Positions 43,178-51,902 of a DNA stretch of 64,000 nucleotides are shown here, piece after piece. The number at the start of each line of letters is the position of its first letter. The first letter of the stretch is position 1. The DNA comes from Opitutaceae bacterium TAV5 (lineage in GTDB: Bacteria > Verrucomicrobiota > Verrucomicrobiia > Opitutales > Opitutaceae): contig CP007053.1 in assembly GCA_000242935.3 (NCBI GenBank), positions 6,371,001-6,435,000 of the forward strand. Reading direction: 5' to 3'. The translations under genes were made by a program, and so were the position numbers. The notes under the pieces were generated by a model. It saw only the letters and a program-made list of their open reading frames with translations. It was not told where the DNA came from and ran no database searches.

Positions 43178-43312
43178 GGGCCAAACCTTAACTTTTGACA
43201 TTTTTGACAGCCCGATAGTTGGGAAAACAACCGGAAAGAATGAATAGAAATCAGGTAGCCAGATTGCAGGTTATGTTGTCAAACGGGGACGTGACGGGGC
43301 GAAGCTCGCTCC
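43178..43312. repeat. R element copy 5, right-truncated, at the edge of the array
   Basis: The left end (from about 42973 across MITE c) and the conserved centre are present. Similarity stops at GAAGCTCGCTCC, and high-GC chromosomal DNA begins. This marks the right border of the AT-rich array. Confidence 0.8.
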
Positions 43313-43347
43313 CCGAAATGAGATAGCACAACGTGCCGGATTGCCGG

Positions 43348-44067
43348 CTACGTCCCCAGATAGGCCTCGCGCACGCGAGGGTCCTGCAACAAGCTGGCGC
43401 CGGTCCCGGTCGCCGTAATCCTTCCGGTTTCCAGCACGGCGGCGCGGTCGGCCAAGCGCAGCGCGAGGTGGGCGTTTTGCTCGACCAGAAGAAGCGTGAC
43501 GCCTGCCCGGTTGATCTCCCGGAGCACGGCGTAAAGTTCCTTTACGAGCCTGGGGGCGAGGCCCATGGAGGGCTCGTCGAGCACCAGCATCCGCGCATCG
43601 CTCATCAGCGCCCGCGCCACGGCGAGCATCTGTTGCTCGCCTCCGGAAAGCGTGCCGGCAAGCTGCTCCCGCCGTTCGCGCAGACGGGGAAAAAGCGCGA
43701 ACATGCGCTCGATATCCGCAGCAACCGCGGCGCGTTGTCCGCGCCGGATCCAGGCGCCCAGCCGGAGGTTCTCCGATACCGTGAGCGGACCGAAAATTCT
43801 CCGCCCCTCCGGCACGTGGGCGAGGCCGGCGGAAACGATCGCTTCGGCCGGCAGCCCGCGGAGATCGCGCCCGAAAAGCCGCACCTCGCCTCCCCGGCGC
43901 AGCATGCCGGACAAGGCTCGCAAGGTGGACGTCTTCCCCGCTCCGTTGGCCCCGACAAGCGTGAAAATCTCGCCTTCCCTGACCTCGAACAAAATACCCT
44001 TCACCGCCTGAATATCGCCATAGGCGACGGTGAGGTTTTCCACGGCCAGAGCGATGCCGCTGCTCAT
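43348..44067 (-). CDS. livF: branched-chain amino-acid-type ABC importer ATPase LivF
   Basis: 239 residues. Walker A is GANGAGKTS, the signature is LSGGEQQMLAVARALM, Walker B is MLVLDEPSMGLAP and the H-loop region is LLLVEQNAHLAL. The short LivF-type C-terminus ends in DPRVREAYLGT. The ATG at 44067 overlaps the livG stop by 4 bp. It is the last gene of a five-gene operon. Substrates of this class include Leu/Ile/Val, amides and urea. Confidence 0.93.
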   Translation of the reverse strand: MSSGIALAVENLTVAYGDIQAVKGILFEVREGEIFTLVGANGAGKTSTLRALSGMLRRGGEVRLFGRDLRGLPAEAIVSAGLAHVPEGRRIFGPLTVSENLRLGAWIRRGQRAAVAADIERMFALFPRLRERREQLAGTLSGGEQQMLAVARALMSDARMLVLDEPSMGLAPRLVKELYAVLREINRAGVTLLLVEQNAHLALRLADRAAVLETGRITATGTGASLLQDPRVREAYLGT

Positions 44068-44837
44068 GTGTCGCCCTCCTCCCCGAGGTAAGCGTCGATG
44101 ACCCGCCGGTTGCATTTGATCCCGGCCGGCGTGTCGTCGGCAATCGTCACGCCGAAATCGAGCACCGTGATACGATCACACAACTCCATCACGAGTTTCA
44201 TGTGATGCTCGATCAGCACCAGGGTGACCTGGAAATGATGGCGCACCCAACGGAGAAATTCTGCCAGGCGCAGGGTTTCCACCGGATTCATCCCCGCCGC
44301 CGGTTCGTCCAGCAGCAGCAGGCGCGGCTTGAGCGCGAGCGCCCGGGCAATTTCCAGGCGACGCTGCACACCGTAAGGCAGCCCGCCGGCCCGCTGGCCG
44401 GCCAGGGCCTCGAGCCCGAATGCCCGCAGGAGCTCCAGGCTCCCCTCGATCGAACGCCGTTCCTCGCGCCGGTGCGACGGCAGGTCGAGCAATGCCGACC
44501 AGATCGTCGAACGGAGGCGCGCGTCGTAGGCCATGCGCACGTTGTCCAGCACGGTCAGATCGCGGCAAAGGCGGATGTTCTGGAACGTCCGGCCGATACC
44601 GAGCGCGGCGATCCGGCCGGGTCGCAGCCCGGCGATGTCGATCCCCTCGAAACGGATGGCGCCGGCGTCGGGCCGGTACAGGCCGCTGACCAGGTTGAAA
44701 AGGGTGGTTTTGCCCGCGCCATTGGGGCCGATGACGCCGTGCGCATGCCCCGCACTCACGGTCAGCCTCGCGGCCGACAGCGCGCGAAGGCCGCCGAAGC
44801 GTTTGGTCACATCCTCGATCTCGAGCAGCGGCGTCAT
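44064..44837 (-). CDS. livG: branched-chain amino-acid-type ABC importer ATPase LivG
   Basis: 257 residues. Walker A is GPNGAGKTTL, the signature region is LPYGVQRRLEIARALA (the YGxQRRLE form typical of LivG), Walker B is RLLLLDEPAAGMNP and the H-loop is LVLIEHHMKLVM. The ATG at 44837 overlaps the livM stop (ATGA); longer upstream codons are shadows. Confidence 0.93.
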   Translation of the reverse strand: MTPLLEIEDVTKRFGGLRALSAARLTVSAGHAHGVIGPNGAGKTTLFNLVSGLYRPDAGAIRFEGIDIAGLRPGRIAALGIGRTFQNIRLCRDLTVLDNVRMAYDARLRSTIWSALLDLPSHRREERRSIEGSLELLRAFGLEALAGQRAGGLPYGVQRRLEIARALALKPRLLLLDEPAAGMNPVETLRLAEFLRWVRHHFQVTLVLIEHHMKLVMELCDRITVLDFGVTIADDTPAGIKCNRRVIDAYLGEEGDT

Positions 44838-45910
44838 GGCTGGCGGGGCGGAGAGCCGGCGGATGCGGTCACGTCGGGCCGGATGTCCTGAAGCCGGGCG
44901 CAGCCCGGAGGAGCCTCCCGGTGCGGTTCGCGTTCGCGGCGCAGCGCCTCCCGGGCGGGCAGGAACCAGGCACATTCACGCAGGCCCATAAGTCCGCGTG
45001 GACGAAAGAGCATGAGAAAGACCAGCGTGAGCGGCATGACCACCGCATGCCATGTGCCGAGCGGCTGGAGCAGTTGCGTCAGCACCGTCACCAGCACGGC
45101 TCCGAGCACCGAGCCGGTGAGCGAGCCCACCCCGCCGATGTAGACCATCACGAGGATGCCGGTGGACCGCATGATGTCGAAAGTCGCCGGATTGATGAAC
45201 TGGAGCTGATGGGCAAAAAGCGCCCCGCCCACTCCGCCGAAAAACGACGACACCACGAAGGCCAGGATCTTGGCCTCGCGGGTGCGCACCCCCATCGCCC
45301 CGGCCGCCAGCTCGTCCTCGCGAATGGCGACGATGGCGCGTCCGAATTTTGAATACACCAGATTCCGGATCACCCACAGCGCAAGGATCGTCCAGCCTGC
45401 GGTCTGCGGAAGGGTGGTCAGCCGGCCCATGCCGGACAGGCCGTGCGGGCCGCCGGCGAAGGGCATGTTTTCCAGCGCCGATTTCATGATCATGAGAAAG
45501 GCGAGCGTGATGATCGCGAGGTAATCGCCGCGCGTCTTGAAGGAGAGCAGCGCGAGCAGGAATCCGATCGCGGCCGCGACCGCGCCGCCGAAGGTCACCA
45601 CCAGCGGAAACGCCCAGGCCGGCGTGGAGCCCGGCAACACCTTCACGGTGAGCAGGCCGGCCACGTAAGCGCCCGCGGCCATGAAACCGGCGTGCCCCAC
45701 GGAGAACTCCCCCATGTATCCGTTCACCAGATTCAGGCTCGCGCAGAGGATGATGTTGATCCCGGCCGTAATCAGCACGAACTCCGCGTAACCGTTGAAC
45801 AGCCCGATCCGCTCGTGCAGCAGCGCCACCGCGAACGCCGCCGCGGCCAAGGTCGGCAGAGCCCGGCGGCTGCCGGCGATCGAGGTGGCAAGGTGGCGAA
45901 GCGAGGGCAT
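44834..45910 (-). CDS. livM: branched-chain amino-acid-type ABC importer permease LivM
   Basis: 358 residues with about nine hydrophobic segments. The LivM pattern is visible in ICASLNLVNGYMGEFSVGHA-like and KFGRAIVAIREDELAAGAMG stretches; the latter is the ATPase-contacting EAA-like loop. A charged C-terminal tail follows the last TM. It is coupled to livG by a 4-bp overlap and starts 4 bp after the livH stop. Confidence 0.92.
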   Translation of the reverse strand: MPSLRHLATSIAGSRRALPTLAAAAFAVALLHERIGLFNGYAEFVLITAGINIILCASLNLVNGYMGEFSVGHAGFMAAGAYVAGLLTVKVLPGSTPAWAFPLVVTFGGAVAAAIGFLLALLSFKTRGDYLAIITLAFLMIMKSALENMPFAGGPHGLSGMGRLTTLPQTAGWTILALWVIRNLVYSKFGRAIVAIREDELAAGAMGVRTREAKILAFVVSSFFGGVGGALFAHQLQFINPATFDIMRSTGILVMVYIGGVGSLTGSVLGAVLVTVLTQLLQPLGTWHAVVMPLTLVFLMLFRPRGLMGLRECAWFLPAREALRREREPHREAPPGCARLQDIRPDVTASAGSPPRQP

Positions 45911-45913
45911 GGC

Positions 45914-46789
45914 TCAGACTTTTTGTTGCACGGCGCACCCGAGCAGGCCTTGAGGCTTGAAAATCAGGATCACCAGCAGCAGCGACCAGGCGACGAGATC
46001 GCGCCATGTGGACGGCAGCACCGTCACGGTCAGCACTTCCACCGCGCCGAGGAGGTAGCCGCCCAGCATGGCGCCGCGCACGTTGCCGATGCCCCCGATC
46101 ACGGCGGCGACAAAGGCCTTCCAGCCGATGAGCGTCCCCATCGCCGCACCGACGACCGGATACGCCTGGCTGTAAAGCACACCCGCCGCTCCTCCGAGCG
46201 CCGCGCCTGTGGCGAAAACGAGCGTGATCACGCGGTCGACCGCCACCCCCATGAGCGGGACGGTGGCGCGGTCACACGAAATCGCCCGCACCGCGATGCC
46301 CCAGGACGTCTTGCGGATACAGAAATCGAGCGCAACCATCAGCGCGACGGACACGCCGATGACGAGAAGCTGGAGTGTCGTGATGGCGACGCCGCCAAAG
46401 ACGAAGGTTGTCGAAGAGAACAGCGGCGGCATCGGCCGCGAATAGGGGCTGAGGCTCAGCGTGGTGTTTTCGATGACCAGCCCGCAGCCGAGCGCGGTGA
46501 TGACCGCGGACACCCGCGGCGCCTGACGAAGGGGACGGTAAGCCACGCGCTCGATCAACGCTCCCAGCAACGCGGTGATTCCCATGACCGCCAGCAGCAC
46601 GGCGACGAACGGGAGCGCCACGAACGACACCAGCAGCAGGCAGGCAAACGCACCGGCCATGAACACTCCGCCGTGCGCGAAGTTGATCATGGACAGCACG
46701 CCGTAAACCAGGCTGTAGCCGAGCGCGATCAACGCATAGATCGAACCAAGCTGGACCGCGTTGATCGCCTGCTGTGCGAAATAATCCAT
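45914..46789 (-). CDS. livH: branched-chain amino-acid-type ABC importer permease LivH
   Basis: 291 residues with about eight TM segments. ALIALGYSLVYGVLSMINFA near the N-terminus and KAFVAAVIGGIGNVRGAMLG near the C-terminus are the conserved LivH motifs. The ATG at 46789 gives the family N-terminus MDYFAQQAINAVQLGSIYAL. It lies 22 bp downstream of the binding-protein gene. Confidence 0.92.
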   Translation of the reverse strand: MDYFAQQAINAVQLGSIYALIALGYSLVYGVLSMINFAHGGVFMAGAFACLLLVSFVALPFVAVLLAVMGITALLGALIERVAYRPLRQAPRVSAVITALGCGLVIENTTLSLSPYSRPMPPLFSSTTFVFGGVAITTLQLLVIGVSVALMVALDFCIRKTSWGIAVRAISCDRATVPLMGVAVDRVITLVFATGAALGGAAGVLYSQAYPVVGAAMGTLIGWKAFVAAVIGGIGNVRGAMLGGYLLGAVEVLTVTVLPSTWRDLVAWSLLLVILIFKPQGLLGCAVQQKV

Positions 46790-46811
46790 TGGCCGGAAAC
46801 CCGCGGCTCCG

Positions 46812-47975
46812 TCAGGGCGTGGCGTTGGCCACCCAGGCAAAACGGCCATCCCTGATTTGCAGGATGACCGCACTTTTCACCGGATCGCCGCTGCCTTCGG
46901 CAAATTGCATGACTCCGGTCACACCCTCGTAGCGGGGGATCGAGGCCATCGCCTTGCGCACCGCCTCCCGGTCGGCGACGCCGGCGCTCTCGATCGCCTT
47001 CAGGACAAACCCCGCCGCATCGTACGAAAGCGCGGCGACATCGTCGGGCGCCTGACCGTATCGGGCTTCGTAGTCCGCCATGAACTTCTGCGCGGCGGGC
47101 GTGGCGATCTGCGTCGAGTAGTGGTTGCAAAAATACGCGCCTTCGAGCGCGTCGCCGCCGAGCTTGATGATCCCGGGCGAGCTCCAGGCGTCGCTGCCGA
47201 CGAGGCGCGCGGTGATGCCGAGCTGGCGCGCCTGCCGGGCGATGAGCGGCACGTCGGTGTAGTAGGCGGGCAGGTAGATCACCTCGGGCCCGGACGCGCG
47301 GATTTTGGTGAGTTGCGCGGAGAAATCGCGGTCGCCGGTCGTGTAGGTTTCGAAAGCGGTGATCGTACCGCCGTTCTTTTCGAACGTCTCCCGGTAGAGA
47401 TTTGCTTGGCCGTTGGGCGCCTCGGAAGCGATGTCGAAAAGCACGGCGGCGCGGGTGGCCTTGAGTTCGCCGAGCGTGAATTTCGCCAGCACGCCGGCCT
47501 GGAAAGTATCCGTGAAGCAGGCGCGCAGGACGTAGCTCCTGGGTGTGCCGGTGGCGGGGTCGATCGTGGTTTTCGGGTTCGTGGACCAGGGCGAAATCAT
47601 CGGAGTCCTGAGTGATTCGGCGATCCCGGAGGCGGGGATCGCGCATGAGCTGGCGTTGGGCCCGATCATGACGAGGACGTTTTCCCGGGAGATGAGCCGT
47701 TGCGCGGTGGCCGCCGCCAGATCGGGTTTGCCGCCGTTGTCGCCGGTCACGAGCCGGACCAGGACTTTTTTGCCGGCAAGCGTGATGCCTCCGGCGGCGT
47801 TGATCTGCCCGACATACAGCTCGACGGCATTGCGGGAGGAAGCGCCGACAGACGGAATCTCGCCGGTAAGCTCGACATTGAGGCCGATGGAAACGGCCGA
47901 ATCATCCGGGCGCTTGCTGCAGCCGATGACGGACAGCGCGGCCAGCATGGAAGCGAGCAGGAAAAATAGTCTCAT
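46812..47975 (-). CDS. livJ: substrate-binding lipoprotein of the Liv-type importer
   Basis: 387 residues with a lipobox (LAALSVIGCSKRP; Cys at about residue 19). The body is a periplasmic-binding-protein type I fold (VSIGLNVELTGEIPSVGASS, VMIGPNASSCAIPASGIAES, VAALSYDAAGFVLKAIE), the Peripla_BP_6 pattern. It is first in the operon, so the promoter should lie in 47976-48047. The ligand is not readable; amino acids or amides are typical. Confidence 0.9.
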   Translation of the reverse strand: MRLFFLLASMLAALSVIGCSKRPDDSAVSIGLNVELTGEIPSVGASSRNAVELYVGQINAAGGITLAGKKVLVRLVTGDNGGKPDLAAATAQRLISRENVLVMIGPNASSCAIPASGIAESLRTPMISPWSTNPKTTIDPATGTPRSYVLRACFTDTFQAGVLAKFTLGELKATRAAVLFDIASEAPNGQANLYRETFEKNGGTITAFETYTTGDRDFSAQLTKIRASGPEVIYLPAYYTDVPLIARQARQLGITARLVGSDAWSSPGIIKLGGDALEGAYFCNHYSTQIATPAAQKFMADYEARYGQAPDDVAALSYDAAGFVLKAIESAGVADREAVRKAMASIPRYEGVTGVMQFAEGSGDPVKSAVILQIRDGRFAWVANATP

Positions 47976-48047
47976 GGATTGGTGTCGGGAAACACGGAGG
48001 CTGCGGGACGCGGCGGCCCTATCCGCTCTGTTCCTTCCCGCCGGAAA

Positions 48048-48620
48048 TCAATACCAGCGCCGACGGCCTCCCGCCGCGATGTAGCCGAGGCAGGCCAATC
48101 CGGCGAGGATGGCACAAGTGGCGGGCTCGGGGACGGCAGCGAGGGTGTTCAGCGTGAGGTCGATAGTGCCATCGGCGCCGCTGCCGAAAGAGAACATGAG
48201 CCCCTGGATAGCGGTAAAATCGAAAGTATCGGGCTGGCCGGCCATTGCGGTCAGCAAGACAGTGCTTTCCTCGCCGGTGACAAACTGGCTCCAGTTTCCC
48301 TGATAACCGTAGAATCCGTCATCGGTGCCGTCCCAGAGCAGGAGCTGGAAATCCGCGATGGAGGAATTGATGTCTGACACGGTGGCAGTCAACGCCAGCG
48401 CGGAGGTGTAGCCGGAGATGTCCACGGAGGTAGCGAAGGTGCCGACGATCGAGCCGGTCAGGGTCGAGCCGACAAACCGGCTGGTCGTCTCCGTCTGGGT
48501 CAGGGCCAGTTCCGAACCGGCATCGAAAAAATCATCCGAGCCGAAGCCGGTAATGAGGACGCTGGCGGGAAGCGAGGCGCAGGATGCGAGAGCGAGAAGA
48601 AGACAGGATATGCGTTTCAT
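48048..48620 (-). CDS. PEP-CTERM sorted protein
   Basis: 190 residues. A signal peptide (MKRISCLLLALASCASLPAS) and a C-terminal VPEPATCAILAGLACLGYIA plus an Arg-rich end form a PEP-CTERM protein. The body has short beta repeats of no known fold. The ATG at 48620 gives the signal peptide; the upstream frame does not. Confidence 0.82.
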   Translation of the reverse strand: MKRISCLLLALASCASLPASVLITGFGSDDFFDAGSELALTQTETTSRFVGSTLTGSIVGTFATSVDISGYTSALALTATVSDINSSIADFQLLLWDGTDDGFYGYQGNWSQFVTGEESTVLLTAMAGQPDTFDFTAIQGLMFSFGSGADGTIDLTLNTLAAVPEPATCAILAGLACLGYIAAGGRRRWY

Positions 48621-48642
48621 GGAATGGAAGGAAAGGAATGCT

Positions 48643-49689
48643 TCAGTTATAGGGAGCGGTTTGATGGAAAATGACGGAGCCGGCCGTACTGCCGGTCCGG
48701 TTGATGAGCACACCGGCTGCGGCGGGGATGATTTCCGTGTCTTTCACGGGGTTGCCCAAGGTGGCCTGCCGCCACCGCGTGCCATCGTGAAAATATTTTT
48801 TCCAGACGCCGGATGCAAGGATCTGCACCTGATCGGCGCTTGACGGGGAAGAAGCGGAAACCCATCCGGGAAGGTTCTGTATCCCGGACTCCGCCAGGGT
48901 TACAGGGACGGGCCAGGCATTGGAAAGGAGAGTCAGACCGCTGCTCTTGACGCCGGCGCGACGATCGTCGCCCTGCACGGCGCCGGCAAGGGTCAGGTTA
49001 ATTGGCGTATTGGCGAGGCGTCCGTAAAGGAGGGCGCTGTCGGGCGGGATCACGGTGTCGGAAGCGTCCGCGCCCGAGGCCGCCTCGATCCAGTGCCCGG
49101 CAAGGGCGTCGTAATAAAAGGTGATCGAGATGCCGCTGCGGATGATTTGCAGGACATCCGAATTATCCACATCGCTCCCGCCGAGGACTCCGGATCCCGC
49201 AGGGAAGAGCGTGGAGAGCGTCTCCGCCGCCAGAATCCCGAAGGTATCCCCCTCTTCGCCGGTCGCGATCGAGAGAGTGGTGAGGTCGGCGGTCCCGGAC
49301 TCGTCGAGGGTAAGCGTGGTGGCGGTGCTGGGTGTCGTTGTGGAAACGAGAAAACTGCGTCCCGCCGATGCCCCGCTGGTGATACGGATGAACCAGGGTG
49401 CGGCCGGAGTCGACCACGCGCCGGCGCTCCAGTCCGCGCCAGCGTCCGTGAGGGTGTTTGCGGTGAGCGCGGTGATGCGCCCCGTGATCTGTGTGCCAGG
49501 CGTGATCGTCAGCGGCAGCGACAGCACGGTCCAGGTTTTTGTCGTCCCCGTACCGGCCCTGATGACCGCCGGCAGGTAGCCCACCACCTGATCCGAAATC
49601 AGCCCGTCCTGCGCAGGCAGCGCGGTGGCGAGGACAACGAGTGCAGCCGGCAGGACGGCAAGGCGCGAAAGTTTTCCGGGAATACGCAT
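48643..49689 (-). CDS. TIGR02597-like secreted protein
   Basis: 348 residues with a signal peptide (LAVLPAALVVLATALPAQDG). Recurring motifs (VLSLPLTITPGTQITGRITA, WFIRITSGASAGRSFLVSTT, LLSNAWPVPVTLAESGI, GVLINRTGSTAGSVIFHQ) match the pattern I associate with the TIGR02597 paralogue family of Opitutaceae, of unknown function. It sits between a PEP-CTERM gene and a sulfatase gene on the same strand, probably in one transcript. Confidence 0.65.
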   Translation of the reverse strand: MRIPGKLSRLAVLPAALVVLATALPAQDGLISDQVVGYLPAVIRAGTGTTKTWTVLSLPLTITPGTQITGRITALTANTLTDAGADWSAGAWSTPAAPWFIRITSGASAGRSFLVSTTTPSTATTLTLDESGTADLTTLSIATGEEGDTFGILAAETLSTLFPAGSGVLGGSDVDNSDVLQIIRSGISITFYYDALAGHWIEAASGADASDTVIPPDSALLYGRLANTPINLTLAGAVQGDDRRAGVKSSGLTLLSNAWPVPVTLAESGIQNLPGWVSASSPSSADQVQILASGVWKKYFHDGTRWRQATLGNPVKDTEIIPAAAGVLINRTGSTAGSVIFHQTAPYN

Positions 49690-49711
49690 GGTCTGGCGAG
49701 TAGTTGCAGAT

Positions 49712-51664
49712 TTATGACGCCGCCGTGGCGACGAGGCGGTAGAACATCGCGGTGGCCCCGAGGGGCTCGCTGAGCAGGATCGGGCCGTTGGTGCCAGGGA
49801 TGGGCTCGCCCGTATCCACCCAGCTCGTCAGGTCCGCCGATTTCTGAAGCTGATAGTTCGAGCCCCAGCGCGAGATGAACTTGAGCTCGATCATGTCCGT
49901 CGTGGCGCCGGCATCTTCGTCGGTCACGGCGACCGTGCGGATCGTGACATCCTCAGCCTTTACGGGCGCGGCCCAGGAGCGGGGTTGCAGGCGCTCGGCG
50001 GTCACGTCGTCGAGACGCTGCATCATCCGGGTCCGCTCTATGATCTGCCCGGGGGTGGCGAGCGTGGACTGGCCCGCGAGCGTGCGCAGACCTTCGGCCC
50101 AGACGGAGAGGTTGCGCAGCTCGACCGGCTGGCCGGTGCTCCCGTCGATGTCGGTGCCGCCGAGAGCGGCCGGGCGCAGGTCGTAAAACTCCTGCTGGTC
50201 GGCGGCGGCGCCGAGGCCGTCGTAATAAAGGGCATATTTGTAGCCGGCCTCGCGGATCATCCGGATGCGGTTGGGCGCGGAAACGATGCCGTTGCCATCG
50301 GTCCCGTCGGCGGACTGGCCGGCGTAGATGTCGTCGTAGGTGAAGAGCACGTAGTCCTGCACCGCCGGAGCGTCGGGATCGAGGATCATGCTGCTGTAGT
50401 CCACACCGGCGAAGGGGTATGACTGCCAGTCGGGCACGCCGAGGAGCGAACAGATCGTGGGCAGGAGGTCCACGTGCGAGACGAGATGCGGCGAGACGCG
50501 GCCGGCGGGGAAAAGGTCGGGATTGGACCACACGAGGGGCACACGGATGACCTCCTCGTAGCACATGAAGGACTTTTGCCGCAGCCCGCCATGGCACATG
50601 CCCATCTCGCCGTGGTCGGAGGTGCGCACGACAAGGGTCCGGGAGCGGAGGGCCTCGCCGGCGGAGTTGGCGGAGAAGACGTCGAGGAGACTCCGGAGAT
50701 GGGCGTCCACGCGTTTCATGAGATTGCCGTAGAAGTTGAGGTAGGCGCGCTTCTGGATGTCCGCGGGAAGGGGGCCGAGGCCGTTCAGCAGGACGCCAAG
50801 CTGGGCGTGCGCGGTGGGCTTGTGGTTGAGGAGCAGGTTCTCGTCGACGGTGGGCGGCAGGTCGATGTCGCCGACGAGATCGGCGTGGGTGTAGCCGCCG
50901 TCGAGATAGTTGCCGGGGTAGCCGAGCACGTCGTGCGGGTTGACGAGGGAGACGACGAGGCAGAAGGGTTTGCCGCCGGGATTGTCGCGCTTGTGCCGGA
51001 GGTAGGCGATGGCGTCGTTGATGAAGCGGGTGTCGTGGTCGGCGGCGCCGCCGCCGAAGTTGGCGGGCTGCACGTCCTGACCGGCGTCGGGCGCGTCCCA
51101 CTGGTCGAAGCCATAGCGGGAAATATCGTCGTTCTGGAGGATTTCGTCGGCGCCTTCCACGCCCTTGCTCAGGTGCCATTTGCCTTTGTAGACGACTTCG
51201 TAGCCGGCGGCCTTGAGCGTGGTGGCGAGGTTGGGCAGCGCAGGGTCGAGCTGATGCTCGGTGGCGGACTGGGGGAAGCCTTCGGTGAGCGTATCCGGCG
51301 AACGATGCTGCGCGGGAAAAAGCCCGGTGAAAATCGTATTGCGCGAGGGCGTACACATGCAGGTGTTGGCGCAGGCGCGTTCGAAGGACACCCCGTTGGC
51401 GCAGAGCGAGGTATAGGCAGGAAGGTTCGCGGCGGCCCAGCCGGCGGGGAACCATTGCAAAGCCCGTTCCTGGTCGGTGAGGAAGAGGATGAGGTTCATG
51501 CCGGCCGTGGCAGGCGGCACCGGCACATCATCGGCATGGGCCGAGGGCACAAACAGATTGACCAGGGGGCGGCCGGCGGCGATGGCACCCGCAGTGGCGC
51601 AGGATTTCAGGAACGCGCGGCGCGAAAACGAACGGGTGGCGGGAGTCGATGGGCTGGAGGACAT
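49712..51664 (-). CDS. type I sulfatase (Tat-exported)
   Basis: 650 residues. A Tat-like signal SRRAFLKSCATAGAIAAGRP opens the protein. The sulfatase motif CTPSR (Cys104, CMCTPSRNTIFTG) is the site converted to formylglycine, and metal ligands appear in LILFLTDQER and RTSDHGEMGMCHG. A C-terminal beta domain follows. It removes sulfate esters from polysaccharides or other substrates; specificity is unknown. Its maturation enzyme is the next gene upstream. Confidence 0.88.
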   Translation of the reverse strand: MSSSPSTPATRSFSRRAFLKSCATAGAIAAGRPLVNLFVPSAHADDVPVPPATAGMNLILFLTDQERALQWFPAGWAAANLPAYTSLCANGVSFERACANTCMCTPSRNTIFTGLFPAQHRSPDTLTEGFPQSATEHQLDPALPNLATTLKAAGYEVVYKGKWHLSKGVEGADEILQNDDISRYGFDQWDAPDAGQDVQPANFGGGAADHDTRFINDAIAYLRHKRDNPGGKPFCLVVSLVNPHDVLGYPGNYLDGGYTHADLVGDIDLPPTVDENLLLNHKPTAHAQLGVLLNGLGPLPADIQKRAYLNFYGNLMKRVDAHLRSLLDVFSANSAGEALRSRTLVVRTSDHGEMGMCHGGLRQKSFMCYEEVIRVPLVWSNPDLFPAGRVSPHLVSHVDLLPTICSLLGVPDWQSYPFAGVDYSSMILDPDAPAVQDYVLFTYDDIYAGQSADGTDGNGIVSAPNRIRMIREAGYKYALYYDGLGAAADQQEFYDLRPAALGGTDIDGSTGQPVELRNLSVWAEGLRTLAGQSTLATPGQIIERTRMMQRLDDVTAERLQPRSWAAPVKAEDVTIRTVAVTDEDAGATTDMIELKFISRWGSNYQLQKSADLTSWVDTGEPIPGTNGPILLSEPLGATAMFYRLVATAAS

Positions 51665-51902
51665 GGCAGGAGCAGATTCAGAACCGCGCGGAGAACGGGA
51701 GAGAGGCGGGAATGCCCGAGCCGACAGAGAACATTCCGGGGAGGCAGCGCGCTGTTTTCATAAGCCGGCCTTCTCCGCTGTATGCGAATCCCTGTCACGT
51801 GATCCTGCACCAAACGGGCATTTTTTTTAACCAAAACGCCGATTCCGGGCATCCGGGGAGTCCGGTTGCGGCCGGCCCGGCATGGTCAATTCGGGGACGG
51901 AG

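Noticed and set aside
35680-43312. Integron cassette array
   Set aside because: No integrase gene and no RYYYAAC...GTTRRRY core pairs at R-element ends; the elements are also longer and more uniform than typical attC sites.
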